A stretch of 64,000 nucleotides of DNA from Lunularia cruciata (Eukaryota > Streptophyta > Marchantiopsida > Lunulariales > Lunulariaceae): assembly GCA_948567375.1 (NCBI GenBank), contig OX419756.1, positions 60,340,333-60,404,332 on the forward strand, read 5' to 3'. Numbering within the stretch: position 1 is the stretch's first letter; each line of letters starts with the position of its first letter. Below the pieces are notes generated by a model. It was not told the DNA's origin and ran no database searches. It saw only the letters and a program-made list of their open reading frames with translations. Below are positions 49,066 through 62,732 of this stretch, piece after piece. Made by a program: the position numbers and the translations under genes.

Positions 49066-51300
49066 TTATGTAAACCATATTATATTATATAGAATTTTTA
49101 TTGACTGTCAATACCATCCTTGTTCTAGATAGATAGAAAGAGTAAACACTTCTTCTTGCCAACTTCTTTGAGACTATTTGGCATGATTTCACTTTTTTAC
49201 AAATATTTTGAATATATTAGTTAGTTATTCCAAGACTTATATTACTCTTAAGATTACTATTATCTTTGATATTTAGTTGTACTCATTATAGATGAGCTCA
49301 CTTATGCAAGTTACATTTTCCTTTAGTCTTGTAAACATTTAAGGATTCCTTATTAGTTGTCTTAAAGCTTTCATGATCTCCTTGAAGATGTCTATTATCT
49401 AAATCTCTTCAACCTTGGCTAATTTTTGTTTCATTTAATGCACGCTTTTCCTATGTAGCTTTTTCTCTCTTTTGACAATTTTTTTGTCTTGGTGTTGTCC
49501 CTTGTTGTTCTTACTATTGTCACTATTTTAACATTTAAATTTTTTTTATTAGTTCAATAACTTCTTTGTCTTAATTTGTTATAACTTGAACATTTCTTAG
49601 TTCATAAAATCATAATGGAATTTGATATGATTGAAATTTTGGTGGGGAAAGTCATGAGATTCCATTCAAATGCTTTGCAATTTGTTTGATTGTAATTGTT
49701 GGTAGAGAGAGCAATAAGATTCTATAGAGTCCTCTATGCACTTTTATATGATTAGCTGTGTTAACAAAGAAAGTAACAAGAAGATGCACAACTTAGATTT
49801 TATGTAATCAAAATTGAGTACCTTCTTTTGTTTGGAGTTCTTCCAAAGCAATCTTTTGCAAGAATATGACCAAGAAGAGTTCGATCTCCAATTGAAAAAT
49901 TAAAAAAACTTTTTTAGACATGTTTTTATCATCATTATGCATTTTAATTCTTATTATTTTAGTCTTTAGAAACTATATTTATCCAAAGCTAAAGCTTTAG
50001 TATCAAATAGTTTATAAAGATATCTAGTTACTCCTAAAATTAATATTGGCCCATGGTTCTCTTTATACATTTAATAATGAACCTATAATGCATACTTTGT
50101 CTCACAATACTTTATGGTATAAAATTCCTCCTCATTAATCACCAAATATACTACTACAAGAGTACAAATATTAACACATTGTCCAAAGAAGGAATCTCTT
50201 TAATGAATTTAAATACAAAGTGAGTTAACTTTTATCTATTATATTCTCTTCAAGTCCTTGAATAATGAGTCCTTTTTGGGTATATTTTTCTTTTATGTCT
50301 CTTGGTATCTTAGTATAAATCATGTAAAAGCAAATTTCTGATGATAATGTTGTTGTTTCATCCTTTATGGAATCCCATGCCTAACTAAAATAATGCCAAT
50401 TTTTTTGCTATACATAGCCATAAATAAGCTATACTTCTCCATTAAGGTCTTTACTAGATCCACATCAATTATAGTTAAATTGCTCCAAGTCTTCCAAATA
50501 ATATAAAATTTGAATATGATGATATAAAACAATTCCAAATTAATTTTCACCCTACTTACTCTCTTGGCCCTATTGGACTCGAGGATATGCTTTATTATAG
50601 ACTTCTAACAATAACAAGAGCATGAAAAGGAGGAATAAAGGATACCATAACGAGGAATGCTTGAAAATTTTGGTCAGTACCAACAATATATGTACTGTCA
50701 AGTTTTATAGATCAATCTACAAACTGATACTCTCCACCCTTCTCTTGTAAACTAAACATAAATAGACTCCGTAACTTCTTGTGCTTGAAATGTTTGGAAT
50801 CAAGTTAACCTCGTTCAGTGCAATTGTAGATCTTTACCTCTAGTTTTGAGATAATATAAAGAACAAGGGAAGGAACTTACAGTAAAGTTTTGATAGTGCT
50901 AGTGAGTAATCTTTTTTCTTATTCAAATTTCGAATTAGCATATATTTGTATAACAAGAAGTGATTCATAAGTGGAATGATTGTTTACTTGTCCAAAACCA
51001 AATTGAAAGTGCACATAAGCTGTATGGAATTATTGTAACTTAGTTTAAGGCCATTTCCATTTTCCCTCTAAAATATGGGATATCAGTATGTTTCTAAGTT
51101 AACCCCCTTAGTACTGTAGCGATTTTATAAATATAGAGATTAAAACCCCCTATTGTTTATTTATCAAAACCAAGTTGGGAAAGTCCATAAACTCGTGAGA
51201 ACTCCAGTAAATAAAAGGATGTTAATATTCCTTTTCTCTATAATATCTATTACTCGGTATCTCTAAAATGTATACTAAAGTCTTCAGGTGCTATAGCACC
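49066..51300. other. End of AT-rich block, no gene recognised
   Basis: AT-rich DNA with only very short frames. No LTR ends, RT motifs or host exons are seen. Composition changes back to GC-rich from about 51.3 kb. Confidence 0.45.
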
Positions 51301-53399
51301 ATGATACCGTGGCGATCCCGAAACTGATCCTTATATGTAATATCTTTAAACTCCTACAGCATTATCTCATGCGCACGCCGTTCCCGATAATCCGCAATCG
51401 CAGCTCATAAAATATTCAATACTTCGAATATGAAAAACTGTTCTTACGGACAACTCCCATGATCGGATCTAAGCACAAAAGTGCCATAAGAAGATGCTAA
51501 CAACGAAAAAAACACGACACATTGAGGAGTGCACATAGTTATAGGTAATACCGGAGTCGGTTCCTTGGGGTGGACCACGGTACCGTCGGCCGAAGGAAAC
51601 TAGGACACAGCAGAATGTGGAAAGAGGACTTCCCTCCAACCTACAGCACTGTACTGGTGGTCTATGGTAGCGCGAGTTCCGCGTATGCATACCCCGCATC
51701 TTATTATCCGCGCAAAGCGTTTCAGCGCAAAACTAGAATGACTATGAGTGGAAGTGTGAAAGCAAAGTTGAAAGGGGATAAGGTTCACTCTAGTTTGCCT
51801 GGAATCCGCCTGCTCGGGATCGGTCTTTCTATCGAAGGTCTTGTCCGGTAACGTAGACGTTGCTGGCTACGTACATGAGCGTGATGTAGAGAGGGAATAG
51901 AATACGCGCGGACCGATCCAATCATGTCTTGTCAATAGGGAGAAGCGCCGAGACAAGCGGAAGACGACGACGACGACGACGACCCGACCTGGGCTGACGC
52001 TGCGAGACTCGCGGCAGTTTTCGGCGACAAATCCCGGACACGAGTCGTCAATGGCTACCGAAGTTATAGAGGCGGCGACTGGACAGTAACGGTCTGTTTG
52101 CCGGTATAGAAACCGACGGCCGACTCCCATGCGTTACCCGTCCATCCATCCCCTCTCTCCGTTCATAACGGAACCGGAGCGCGGGGGAAGGCATACCGGC
52201 AACTGGCGGTGGTTCGGTGTTTGCTCTGTGATCTGGAGGTCGGTCAGCTTTTACCGTGTACAGGCAGGCAGGCAGGCAGGCATGCGAGCTCGTACAGGCT
52301 ACCTTCGATTAGGCTGCACTACTGTAAAAGACAAACGCAGGGGTAGAGTGGTAGACGACGAGGCGACGCATGATCGCGAGCGAGGGAGGGAGGGAAGGAA
52401 GGAAGGGGAGGGGAAAACGGGAGCGTGGGAGAGGAGAGAGAGTGGGAGAGAATGGAGATGGGGGAGATGGTAGTGGTGGTGGAGGAGGAGAGATCGCTGT
52501 ATCGGTTTGATTGTCAGAGTCAGCTGAGGAGGAAACGAGCATGACGATCGGAAATGATACGGCAGCTCGAGCGAGAGAAGAGATTTTCCAAGTTTAGGAG
52601 AGAAAACGGGGATTATCGTGGATTATTATTTATTCGGTGTAGTGGTAGAAAATTGGTGTGCTGCACAATCGGTGGTGGTGTTGCTGCTGCTGCTACTACA
52701 GGTGCTGTGGATGTGCTGCCGTGGGGTATGCCGTAAGTTGTGAGTGGGAGGAGAAGGAGCTTGGAACGGAGCGGGAAGGAAGAAAGGAGTAGTGGAGAAG
52801 GAGGAGGGGGAGCAGGAGAAGAGTGTAGAAATCGTGGAGAATAATACCGACTTTCCTGCCATCTGTCGGTGATGGTGTTTGAAGTACTGAGGAATGCGTG
52901 CAGGCTGTCGTGGTAAAGTAGGAGATTGTAGAGGGATTATGCCGTGCACTGCGGACTGTGCGCACACGCAGTGGAAGCGTTTCCACTGAGACAAGGCTGT
53001 CAATCTGATGGGTATGATGATCTCGAAGAAGATCAAGGCAATGCATTTTTGGCGCTCTGCAGGCAGCCGGTTGAAAGCATTGATCATCACTTTATTGTGA
53101 TTCCGGGTTAAGTTATTTTTTCCTAGAGACTCCTTTTGACGAGTCTAGACAGGGACTGTTATACGCAGGTCCGCTTAGGTCTGACAGACACCTTATTTAT
53201 GATATCGATGGTTCTTAGGATCGGTTGTCCTTCCGTGGTGATGTATGTCGAGGAGAGGACGATCTTCTCAAGTTGTTGCACGATTTCGACAGTCATGGCG
53301 ATCTAGATTGGCTCATGAATCGCGAATTCCACCAATTGGTCGATGCACGTTGATGGACGCTTAGATGGATGAGGGAGGAGGTTTGCGGAGTGTCTGCTG
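51301..53399 (+). promoter_or_regulatory. GC-rich upstream region and leader of the O-fucosyltransferase gene
   Basis: This contains several simple repeats: (GAC)7 at 51963-51983, CAGG units at 52261-52281, GGAA/GGGA runs at 52380-52480 and GGT/GCT triplets at 52670-52700. Long frames on both strands (for example 52626-53090 minus) follow composition and match no family. The arrangement resembles the purine-rich leaders of the other genes in this window. The transcription start is not defined. Confidence 0.4.
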
Positions 53400-56300
53400 A
53401 TGCAGAACGGCAAGGAGTCTATGCATGTGTACGTCCGGCCGCCAGCTGGTCGTGCCCGCTCGCCTCCCTCGTCTCCCGTCCATTCTCCACGCCATCGACT
53501 GGGAAGAACGAGAAGTGGCCGCCAAGCAGGCGGTGGACCCTCGAGACCTTATGTGATACGACTTATAATTCTGCTGTTCTCCTTCTTATTGAGGAGACAT
53601 GCAGTCCTCTTACTTGCCCCAGTTATTTATATCTCCGGCATGCTCTTATACATGGGGACTCTTTCCCTCGAGATGTCGCCATCGACAGCAGTACCTCGCG
53701 GATCTGTATACAGAAGTCCGGAAATTTTCGAGCACTTATGGCCCGCTATGGAAGCAGCGAACGACTCTTCCTTTGGGGTGAGTAGTTCGTTGAAAATAAA
53801 TTTCTCGTAGTCAGTACCTGATCGGACGAATTTCTGTTAATATACTAACCCCAGAGATCACTGAGATTTATCAACCTCAACTTCATAATCTGATAATCGT
53901 AGCTGAACAAAATTTTAGACAACATGATTGTAACTGACACACCACTTATTCGCTGGCGGGTCCATGGATTCCACCATTCTTTTGCCTTTTATCCGGCAAT
54001 CAGCAGAGTCTCATGACGGTCTACAGAAGTGAATGGAGGAGTCCGACTTCTAGCTTCCATGCAATAGAGATGGGAATAATAGCGTGAGCATCTAAATTTC
54101 GATGATAGGAGTTCCTTCGATGGTCGTTGCACTACAAGGAATTGAATCCAAGTTTACATTGGTCTATCACAGGAAGTCTAGGGAGCACTGCGATGTTTAA
54201 AATTTCTCCTGCCCAGTTTATAAACGGAAGGAAACATGATAACAGGTATCTCGAACCACTCTGCATCATGCAGAAACGACTGCTGAATTGCAGTTGGGAA
54301 CTTAGGTCCCTTTGAAAGGATACCTTTAGAACTCCTTTTTTGTCTCCTTGACCAGACTACAGGCTTTAATTAAATTTGGGCCCGACTACGAGTGGCATCC
54401 TTGGCAAAGTGTGCCTTTGGAGTCGATCTCGGATGAAGGAAGGAATTTTACCGACAGAGTTTTGAATTCTTAAACCACTGAATATTGGAACGTACTCTCC
54501 TTGCAACTTAGCTGATGGAACGTCAACCATTCTACAAGACCTCATAATTTAGTGAGAGGAAAGTTGATTGTGCCTAATAACTCGTCCACCATTAGTAAGA
54601 GAAACATCGTTACAATACTGAGAGGAAATTAATATTTGAGCTTAGCTGGATAGAAGGACACATAGCTTACTAGCCGTGGCCTGTGATCTATATGTCATTA
54701 GTGTTTCAGTAAATTCGAGCTTCGGTGCGAGATCTTGTTTTCTACATCTTATGCAAAAGTAGCACTTAAATTCCAGCTGAAAGGTCAAGCCAATTCAATA
54801 TTTCAGTTCTACTTAAGGTAATAAGACTGACAATCAACTTCCGGAGTTTGTCGCCGACATCCATGGATAGCGAAATCCAGTCTTGTTTCAGTTCAAGGTT
54901 CTCGAGCTTCCTTACCTGAACACCACCCAGAGAGGTAGTGTTCAGGAATGAAAGCTCGACAACCTTGAATTTAAAGACCACTGGGTTCAGGGTTTAGGTA
55001 TACATGATATACGTGAAGAGGTTCGTTTAGCTTGTCTCCGGTACACCCCACCGTGAGATAGTTCTGAGCTAACAAAGCATTCTCCCAGGTTGGTTGGAAG
55101 ATTTGAGTGAAGTCAATTTCTTGTGCCAAATTGATGGAACTGCATTGTTGTTTCAACAGGTGGAAAGAGCTTGGGAATATGCAGAGACAGCGGGATGGCG
55201 CCCTTGCCTAGCACGTGAAACTGAAGCTGAAGGTATAAATCACATCCTCAGATACAAGTTGAAGCGGAGATGGCTAATAGAAACTAGGAAGTATTGTAGC
55301 TCTGTAGCCGTTTTATGTTTGTTTTCTTTCCTTGTATGACCATCAAGGACCAGGATAAGGATGGTCTCTTGGGGACACTGTAGTGGATCGAAGGAGAGCC
55401 TCTCATGGATTTAGATTTTGAAAAGGTCACTCAACTCTTGGTAATTGAGCGGAAGATATAGCAGAACCCTGCATATTTAGGAGAAATGACTCAGTTTGGT
55501 GAGAGACGAAAGGAAAGAAGTTCTTGACAGCAAATCAGTTGATTATCGGTTGGAAAATTGGTTTGGTGGTGTAGGATTGCCAGAATCAAATGGGTACATA
55601 CTAATAGAGGCAAATGGTGGACTCAACCAGCAACGTTCATCTGTATGTCCTCTTTACATTACCAACCCGCAACGCAGATTGTTAACATGCTGTTCCAGCT
55701 ACTCCAGTTCGTAGTTGTGTTTGTATTTCCCGAAACTAGGGGACGTCAAGTGACTACTTCTAGAAGTTGCTTTTTCTGTTCTGAAGAACCTGCAGGGGTC
55801 TTATGTTTCTCATGGAGAGACTGGAAGAAGCAACTTCACGTTCTTACTTCTAGTTATTCTCACCTTTCTGGGTTGGTGGGTAACAGACATATGTAGCTGC
55901 AGGGCCCTCTTTTCATATAGATTCAAGTAGAGAAAGCATTTTCGTGCACATTCGGAAGTTAGTGGCTATCAACGTCAAATTGGATTCAAACTTATTTCTC
56001 ATTACTTTGTTTTGGTTCTTGAGTAGATTTGCAACGCAGTAGCAGTGGCACATCTGTTGAATGCCACTCTCGTCATCCCACACTTTCATCTCAACAGTGT
56101 CTGGCAAGACAATAGGTGAGCGCGAAACTGACGAGTTTCTACATCCCACTTCGAAAAATAGTCAATGGTTGACGATGTTTCCATGCTAGATACAAGAGAA
56201 CTACTATCGGGCCTTTAGTTTTTGTCTTCCCTTTACATTTTGTAGGTATAGTTTCAAGTCACTAGACCTTCACGTTCATAGTCAAAGGTTTAATTAGATC

Positions 56301-58802
56301 ACTGATTTGGTGGTGCCATATTATTTTTAATGTATACTTGTGTCATATGTGTTAGAAGTTTAGACCCCGTGTTCAGTTTACGAGTTAAGCCTGTCTCTAA
56401 ACCGTCTGTTTGCAGCAAGTTTGGAGACATTTACGACGAGAAATTCTTCATAGAGAGCCTGGCGGAAGACGTGAGGGTGGTAAGGAAGCTCCCAGATGAA
56501 GTTCTCGAGCAGTTTGGAAACATGACCAATATTTATAACTTCAAAGTGAAAGCATGGGCTCCAGCTGACTTTTACCTTGAGAAAGTCAAACCAAAGCTGC
56601 TAGAAGCTGGGTATGTGCCAATTGATAAGCTATTAGATTGTTGTTGCGGTTAGTGATTGCTTCCGTCACTCTTCCAAACCCGTACTCGGTCGCTAGGATG
56701 AGGCTTTTCCTTCTTCTGGAGAAACGTTAGTCTTCTGTTCTCCCTTGTCTAATTGGAAGTATTAGTCTGTCGCTTGATGCAGAGTGGTCAGATTTTCTCC
56801 GTTTGCAAACCGCCTCTCCTTTGATAAAATACCTATCAAAACCCAACAGTTGAGGTGTCGGACAAACTTTGAAGCGCTGAGGTTTGCCAAACCTATAGCT
56901 GCACTTGGTGACGTTTTGGTGCAACGGATGGTAGAAAAGAGTGCTAGCAGTGACGGGAAGTACATTGCCATTCACCTCAGATTTGAAGAGGTGAGGATTT
57001 GTTCATTCCGTTGTTAGTTCACTGCGTCTTATTCTGGAGTCTGGAAAGAAAACTCGCTCGGGTTGAATGGAGTTAGCAATATGAATACCTGGGTTGTAAG
57101 GAGGAGACGCCTGAAGTTCTGGGCTGGCTTTAAATATCCTTCAAATGCAAATGTATTGCAGGATATGGTAGCATTTTCCTGTTGTATTTATGATGGTGGC
57201 GAGCAAGAGAAGATTGAAATGGATGCCGCCCGTGAAAGAGGTTGGAGGGGGAAGTTCACTAGGAACGGCCGAGTAGTTGATCCTGGAGCCAACAGGGTGG
57301 ATGGCCAATGTCCCTTGACACCTTTGGAGGTAAGATTTCGTTTATCTCTCATTGGCGATGTGGCGGGAAAAGCTGATATTTGTTTGTGTGGCTAAGTGGA
57401 AAGAACTTTGGGTTTCTCACGTTCACAACAGTCCGTCCCGTGCCAGTATATGCACAGAGCTGGCCCATTCGTCAATCGTGCATAAAATGTCGATTTAGCG
57501 GTTGATTTTAGCTGGGTTCCTTATGCAGGTTGGCATGATATTGCGAGGAATGGGCTTTCGAAATACAACTCCTATTTATATAGCAGCAGGGAAAATATAC
57601 AAATCAGAGAGGACCATGCTCCCTTTGCGGCAAATGTTCCCTTACATTCAAACAAAAGAAACCCTACTTTCTGCTGCAGAACTTTCACCTTACAAGGTAG
57701 GAAACTGACTGATCTTTTCAGTCAAGTTGATTGAAATGCAGACAAAATTTCACCAGTGTTCGTTATTACTCTGAAAAATACCGGTCCTCCCATGCTTTCT
57801 CTTGATAAAATAGCAAACTTACTATATTCAGGGTTATCGTGTACGTGATTTTCCATTCAGAGTTGGAGGAAGAATAGTCAATGTTGCTAGATAGCGATCT
57901 GTAGCTCATACTAGTACATTATTAGTACAGCGTTGGACCTAACTTCTTGAGATCTTGTAAGGTTCCGCTATTCCTTATTAGAGCTGAACGGTTTCTTTTT
58001 GCAGAAACATTCTTCACGAATGGCTGCCCTAGACTACACGGTCTGCTTGCACAGTGAGGTGTTTGTAAGCACTAAGGGAGGAAATTTTCCACAAATTTTG
58101 GTCGGCCACCGGCGATTTTTGAACAATGGTCATTCAAAGACAATCCGTCCTGATTCACGGAAGTTGGCTTTATTACTTGATGACCCCAAAATCAGGTGAG
58201 TTGTGGTTGCAGCGAGAGTTCAGACCATTAGACAGAATATTATATGCATGTTTTGCAAAAGAGTTCTTTCGATAAGCTCCCTTAACTTCGAGAGATCTTA
58301 TCTCAATAACTCACTCGTTTTGGTCTATCTGTTAAATGTTTATTACTTGGTCTCAGGCAAGCGTCCTGGGTGTGGTACTAACGCGATACTATTGTATTTG
58401 AATCAAGATTTTTAACTGTGATCTTTAACTTGATCTTTTTTACTTTTTGAACGAACCGTTTGGTTCCTCTCATTTTGTGTACGTGTTGGTACACCGGTTA
58501 ACGTTAACATTAAACTATTTGATGCCAGGTATGGAGACTGGGTTCTGTATTTCATACGTAATATCTTATGCCAGGTCTTTACTTCCTTACGTATTCTAAG
58601 CAGCTCTATTGTTTATTGCAGTTGGGGTGCCTTCTCAGAGCAACTCGGCGCCATGCGAGTACACGGAGACATGAAAGGGCATGAGCTGCGCAAGCCCAAT
58701 GCCTCTATTTATAAATTCCCTGCCCCTGAGTGCATGTGTGAAAATCCGATTCTTGATACGTCACGGGAGACCAACATTAGAAGAGTTAGGTTACGTCTTT
58801 GA
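53400..58802 (+). CDS. Plant O-fucosyltransferase family protein (GT106-like), 10 exons
   Basis: Exons 53400-53777, 55160-55232, 55584-55642, 56027-56115, 56416-56610, 56783-56990, 57162-57329, 57529-57696, 58005-58195 and 58622-58802 join in phase to 569 residues. The protein has the layout of a Golgi type II membrane glycosyltransferase: a basic, Pro-rich cytosolic tail, hydrophobic stretches at about 52-64 and 67-90, a VYRSPE stem start, then the catalytic region. Key blocks: [16 protein letters not shown] (153-168), [40 protein letters not shown] (329-342), a QCPLTPLE block, and [16 protein letters not shown]. These define the plant O-fucosyltransferase family, which includes rhamnogalacturonan I rhamnosyltransferases (GT106). 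The donor sugar cannot be told from sequence. The ATG at 53400 is the first in frame; M8 is an alternative. Confidence 0.93.
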
Positions 58803-61540
58803 TTTTAGTACGATTAGAAAAATGGCTTCTGTTAGTAAAGTGGTAGTTCCGTTTTTAATTGTCTGGTGCATTAGTGATTTATTCTTTATCCGATCCATGT
58901 AATCTATAAATTTATTTGTAGGCGCCTAAAGTTAAGTAGCGGTTCTCTACACAATCATTTCATTCAGAGTTGATTCCAACTCTGCTGTATGTCTACAAAG
59001 AAATTGAACTCAATGCTGTTAGATCAGTGGTGGAATAAACAGCAGTCACCTGCTCTTGGTGAGCATGAACGTGATCTTGAGATTTGAATTCCAGTCGTTG
59101 TAACTTCTTCCGCATGTTACTGGTTCATGTTACATCATCTGCTCTCTAATTCAGCTCAAAAGTGAGGAGCAGCATCTCTTCTGTACAATAACTATCGCTG
59201 TACGATAAACACGCATGAGGCTTTGTGTAGTCTCATTCCATTATGGTTTTCTCTTTTGCCTTCGAGAGATGGATATCATTTGACTTACATAGCTCATTCT
59301 CATTTTATCTTAGGTTTTGTCCTTAGACGGGTTGATCGTGGCTTCCCATATGATTACAAGAAGGATGGCGTCTTCCCCCTTGGTATTATCCTACGGCGTC
59401 GCCTTTCTTAATCCACAATTTTCTGAACACTTTCAGAATGTGCTTTTTATGTAAACGTAGAAATCACTGCCAACCTGGATCAAGATAGAAACGTTTGAAC
59501 TCTAATAAGAAAATATACCCGCCACTAGTTAGCTCAATTTCAGAAGCTCGAGAAATGAGAAGGTGAAACCTCTAATTCGGAGAATCAATCAATCTGTACC
59601 CAGTAGTGTTCAGATATTATAAGGATTTAATTCTGACAAGGATCTGCCGAAACAGAGCCATAACAGAATTTTACAAAATGTGCTGTAACAGGGGCAATGT
59701 TTGGTATGAAGACTCATTAACGTGAGGTTCCTAAACCATCATCAAATTGCATGATCAAGACTACCCATCCCTACCTGAACAGGTTGCTAGTGAATCCCTT
59801 CCACTAAGATTGAAGTGGAAGGCCTGAGGGGCAACCATTGCTTGTTTGCACGGTCCAGGGCCGCCTAGCTCTTCGAATTCGTAATCGGACAAAAAGGTTC
59901 AAATACCAAATTGTCATGCCCCTCTACTTGGATTCTTCTCATTCTAGTAATAGCCATCTAAGAATTTGGTCTCGGCTCCTTCCGCAAACGTATCACTGCC
60001 TGTCAAGCTGAATATGTTTAAATTATGGCCAGGAGGGAGAATGAAAATATGCAAGTCATCCTGCTAAATGCATGCAATCCTGCTAAATGCATGCACTCCA
60101 ATTGGGTAGAGTATCAAGGATTTCTCAACTTTGTTTCTGTTAGCCCGCACATGCACTGTCAAGATAACGCCTTTAAGTTCATGACATCTGCTGGAGATTG
60201 GTTCAATTGGTTTCTATCAACCAAACGTATATGATAAAGGCACGTTTGTGAATATGGCCATATGAAGGCCTTTAATACCGGGACAATTTTACAATAAGGA
60301 TATGGAAGACTTAGTGAACGGAAATTTTATGGATACATAATATTCCATCATGTGTGACATGTTAATGGTCAACTATTGAAGAAGAGAACTCGTGAAACTC
60401 GTCATTTCTCAAGGACAAAAGATCCAATTATGGGTCATCTTGTCCTCCGCATGAGATTTGAACCTCCTAGCGCGAGGATGTTCTACTGGTGGTTCAGTGA
60501 ATGCACTCATCAGCAAGTGACAAAGAAAAACAAAAATGTCAAAGAAGAAAACTTCTCGCCCATAGAGACCGTGTTCACCCAACGATCCTTTCCACATTCT
60601 CACGCCTCAACAACATACAATTTACTCCTGCTTTTGTTGATTCAGTGACATAACTTCTTCGTCCCTCCTTCTCACAAGTAGGTGTCCTCCAATCCCATCA
60701 AACTTTAAAGGAAACTCGAGCGCATCCACTCACTTTTATTATGCACCATGGGGACCAAATAAAACCGTCCATGGAGAGTCTAAAGGACCCGCAAGAAGGC
60801 ATTGAAACACCCCTACTAATCAACAATCTGCTTTCTCCCGGAAGGATACGAGATATTCTCTCTTGGTCATTCGAGATTTATAAGGGCTTCTACCAGAGGC
60901 CCATTATTCTGTTATCTTAGAAGCTTTTATTCGGTACGCACCTAAACGAACCATTTACGATGAGTGACTTATTCTGAGATTAGAGAATGTTTACTTGATA
61001 TTTATTTATTTTTGAAATTTACAGATATATAAAGATCTCTTAGATAATATATTAAACCATAATCAATTTTGAAAACTGATGGTTTTTCCATAGAGTTTCA
61101 ATATCTTAAGTCCTTTTTTAGTGTGAATACATATATTAGATATCTTTTAGGTACAGATATCGAAAGTCTCTTTATTCCGGAAATTATTTCGCAATAAAGT
61201 AACGATGAACTATGGGAGAGCCTCAAGTCGAACCATGCACTCGAGATACTTTTAAACTCAAAAAATTTAAAATTTAAAGCTGTTGTTTGGTGTAAAATTT
61301 TAGTAGGATACTTTTCAATTTCGACAATTGTAACTCGTCGAGTGCTTTACTTGGAATACTGTTCAGTTTCGCTGAGGTTCCAATTCACTTAGACCATATG
61401 CATTTACTAAAATTCTCTTACATCAGAAAACCTGCTGTCGAGTGCACTCTTAAAATTTCACGAACCGATTCTAATTTTAAAACTTTCAACAGATTCTCTA
61501 AAATTTACAAGTAAGGGGGGCTTTCAAGTTAACTTATTTG
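58803..61540. other. 3' flank of O-fucosyltransferase gene, no further gene recognised
   Basis: After the stop codon only short frames occur (for example 59223-59411 and 60376-60648, plus strand) with no domain similarity. From about 60.9 kb the DNA becomes AT-rich. A terminator cannot be placed with confidence. Confidence 0.45.
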
Positions 61541-61542
61541 TT

Positions 61543-61945
61543 ATCATGGGCATGCGGTGTGAGATCCTCTTGCGGTTGATTGATGAGGGGCTTGCACGGG
61601 TTCCTTTTGATTCATTTGAAAGAAGGCGACAGCATGTGATCACAAGAAGGATGGGAAAACCGCATCAAGCCGCACAAGGAGAAGATATAGAGGTAAAATG
61701 GGGCTAGGGCCCAATAATATTTGCAGGCGAAATCTACTCTATAGTAACTACGATATCCGAACGAACTATGGTGTACAAACTGGAGTATCCGAAATAACAT
61801 CACCTAGTGTGATTATTCATTTGTGAGTTGGGTTTTCTTTTAGTGGCTCGAGTCAGCATCTTGTTATCAAGCGTATGCAGTTTAAGATCTTCTTGATTGA
61901 TGAGGGGCTTGTGCGGGTCGTGTTGTTTCATTTGGAAGTCGAGTT
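61543..61945. repeat. Imperfect direct repeat of about 75 bp around the LINE tail
   Basis: The blocks at about 61543-61620 and 61860-61945 share TTATCA, GATCxTCTTG, TTGATGAGGGGCTTG and TTTCATTTG in the same order. The repeat is longer than the 9-bp target duplication and probably predates the insertion. Confidence 0.55.
61610..61823 (-). mobile_element. 5'-truncated LINE-like tail copy with short target duplication
   Basis: The 61619-61814 segment on the minus strand matches the retroelement 3' end (GGGCCCTAGCCCC, GCGGTTTTCCCATCC, GTCGCC). It is flanked by ATTCATTTG at 61610-61618 and again at 61815-61823. The 5' truncation point differs from the other copies. Confidence 0.75.
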
Positions 61946-62732
61946 TAAGAGACTCAAGTTAGCGAACGTGCTGCATCGACGATTGGAATATGGTCATATG
62001 GTCGAGTCGGCGCCGAGTGCTTTCCCCTAGTCATGGATCCCCGGGTCCACTATGCGTTGTGCAGTTTTAACTATCTTCTTTGAGAACTTGGTAAACAAAT
62101 TTTAACTTGTGTTTAATGGGTGTCTTTTACTTTTCCTACGAGTGAGTGGATGCCCCGGTGCTAGACCCCGATGAGTAGAAAAGCAAAAGTCACTACTCTC
62201 AACCACGGATATCTTAGCTCTCATGACGATGAAGAACATATCGGTAACTAGGGTGAAGGTGAATTGGAAAATTCAGTAATGTTGTCCGCATAGTAGAAGC
62301 GAGTTTGAGAAAAATTGGCGGTCAAATATGAGGTTGCGATGTGCATGTTCAAGGAAAATTGATGACAGATCTTAAAGAGCGGACAGTGCCGAGAACTTTG
62401 ATCGGAATAAGAAGTTTCTCTAAGCGACAGAAGTTCTCTGTGCAAACTCGCGGAAGACTCACAGGAAGGAGGCTAATTTTTGATGTGTTCGTGAGTTTGG
62501 CAGAACTCGTGGTATAATGTATATACATGTGTGGTATAATTACTCTTAAACGCGAGGTTAAGGTCAGTTTTTAGACTTTGCAGACGACGGTAGTGAATCC
62601 TCAAGTTTCTGAAAGTTTCTGAATGCATGTCACGACCGAGGCTTTGTTCCGAGCGCATACGGCCATGTACGCATGAACGTCACCGCTCGGTGAGCTTATA
62701 GGTCTCTATTTCATCTCTACGAAGAGATGCAA

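Noticed and set aside
43478-49070. Target-site duplication of the gypsy element
   Set aside because: The five bases on each side (CCATG and TTATG) do not match well enough to claim a duplication.
52626-53090. 154-codon minus-strand frame in the O-fucosyltransferase leader
   Set aside because: Ser/Pro/His/Thr-rich by composition of a GGA/GGT tract read in reverse; overlaps the presumed leader of the plus-strand gene.
59340-59372. Possible extra retroelement tail fragment
   Set aside because: Shares about 19 of 22 bases with the tail at 61.63 kb, but similarity stops there and could be chance.
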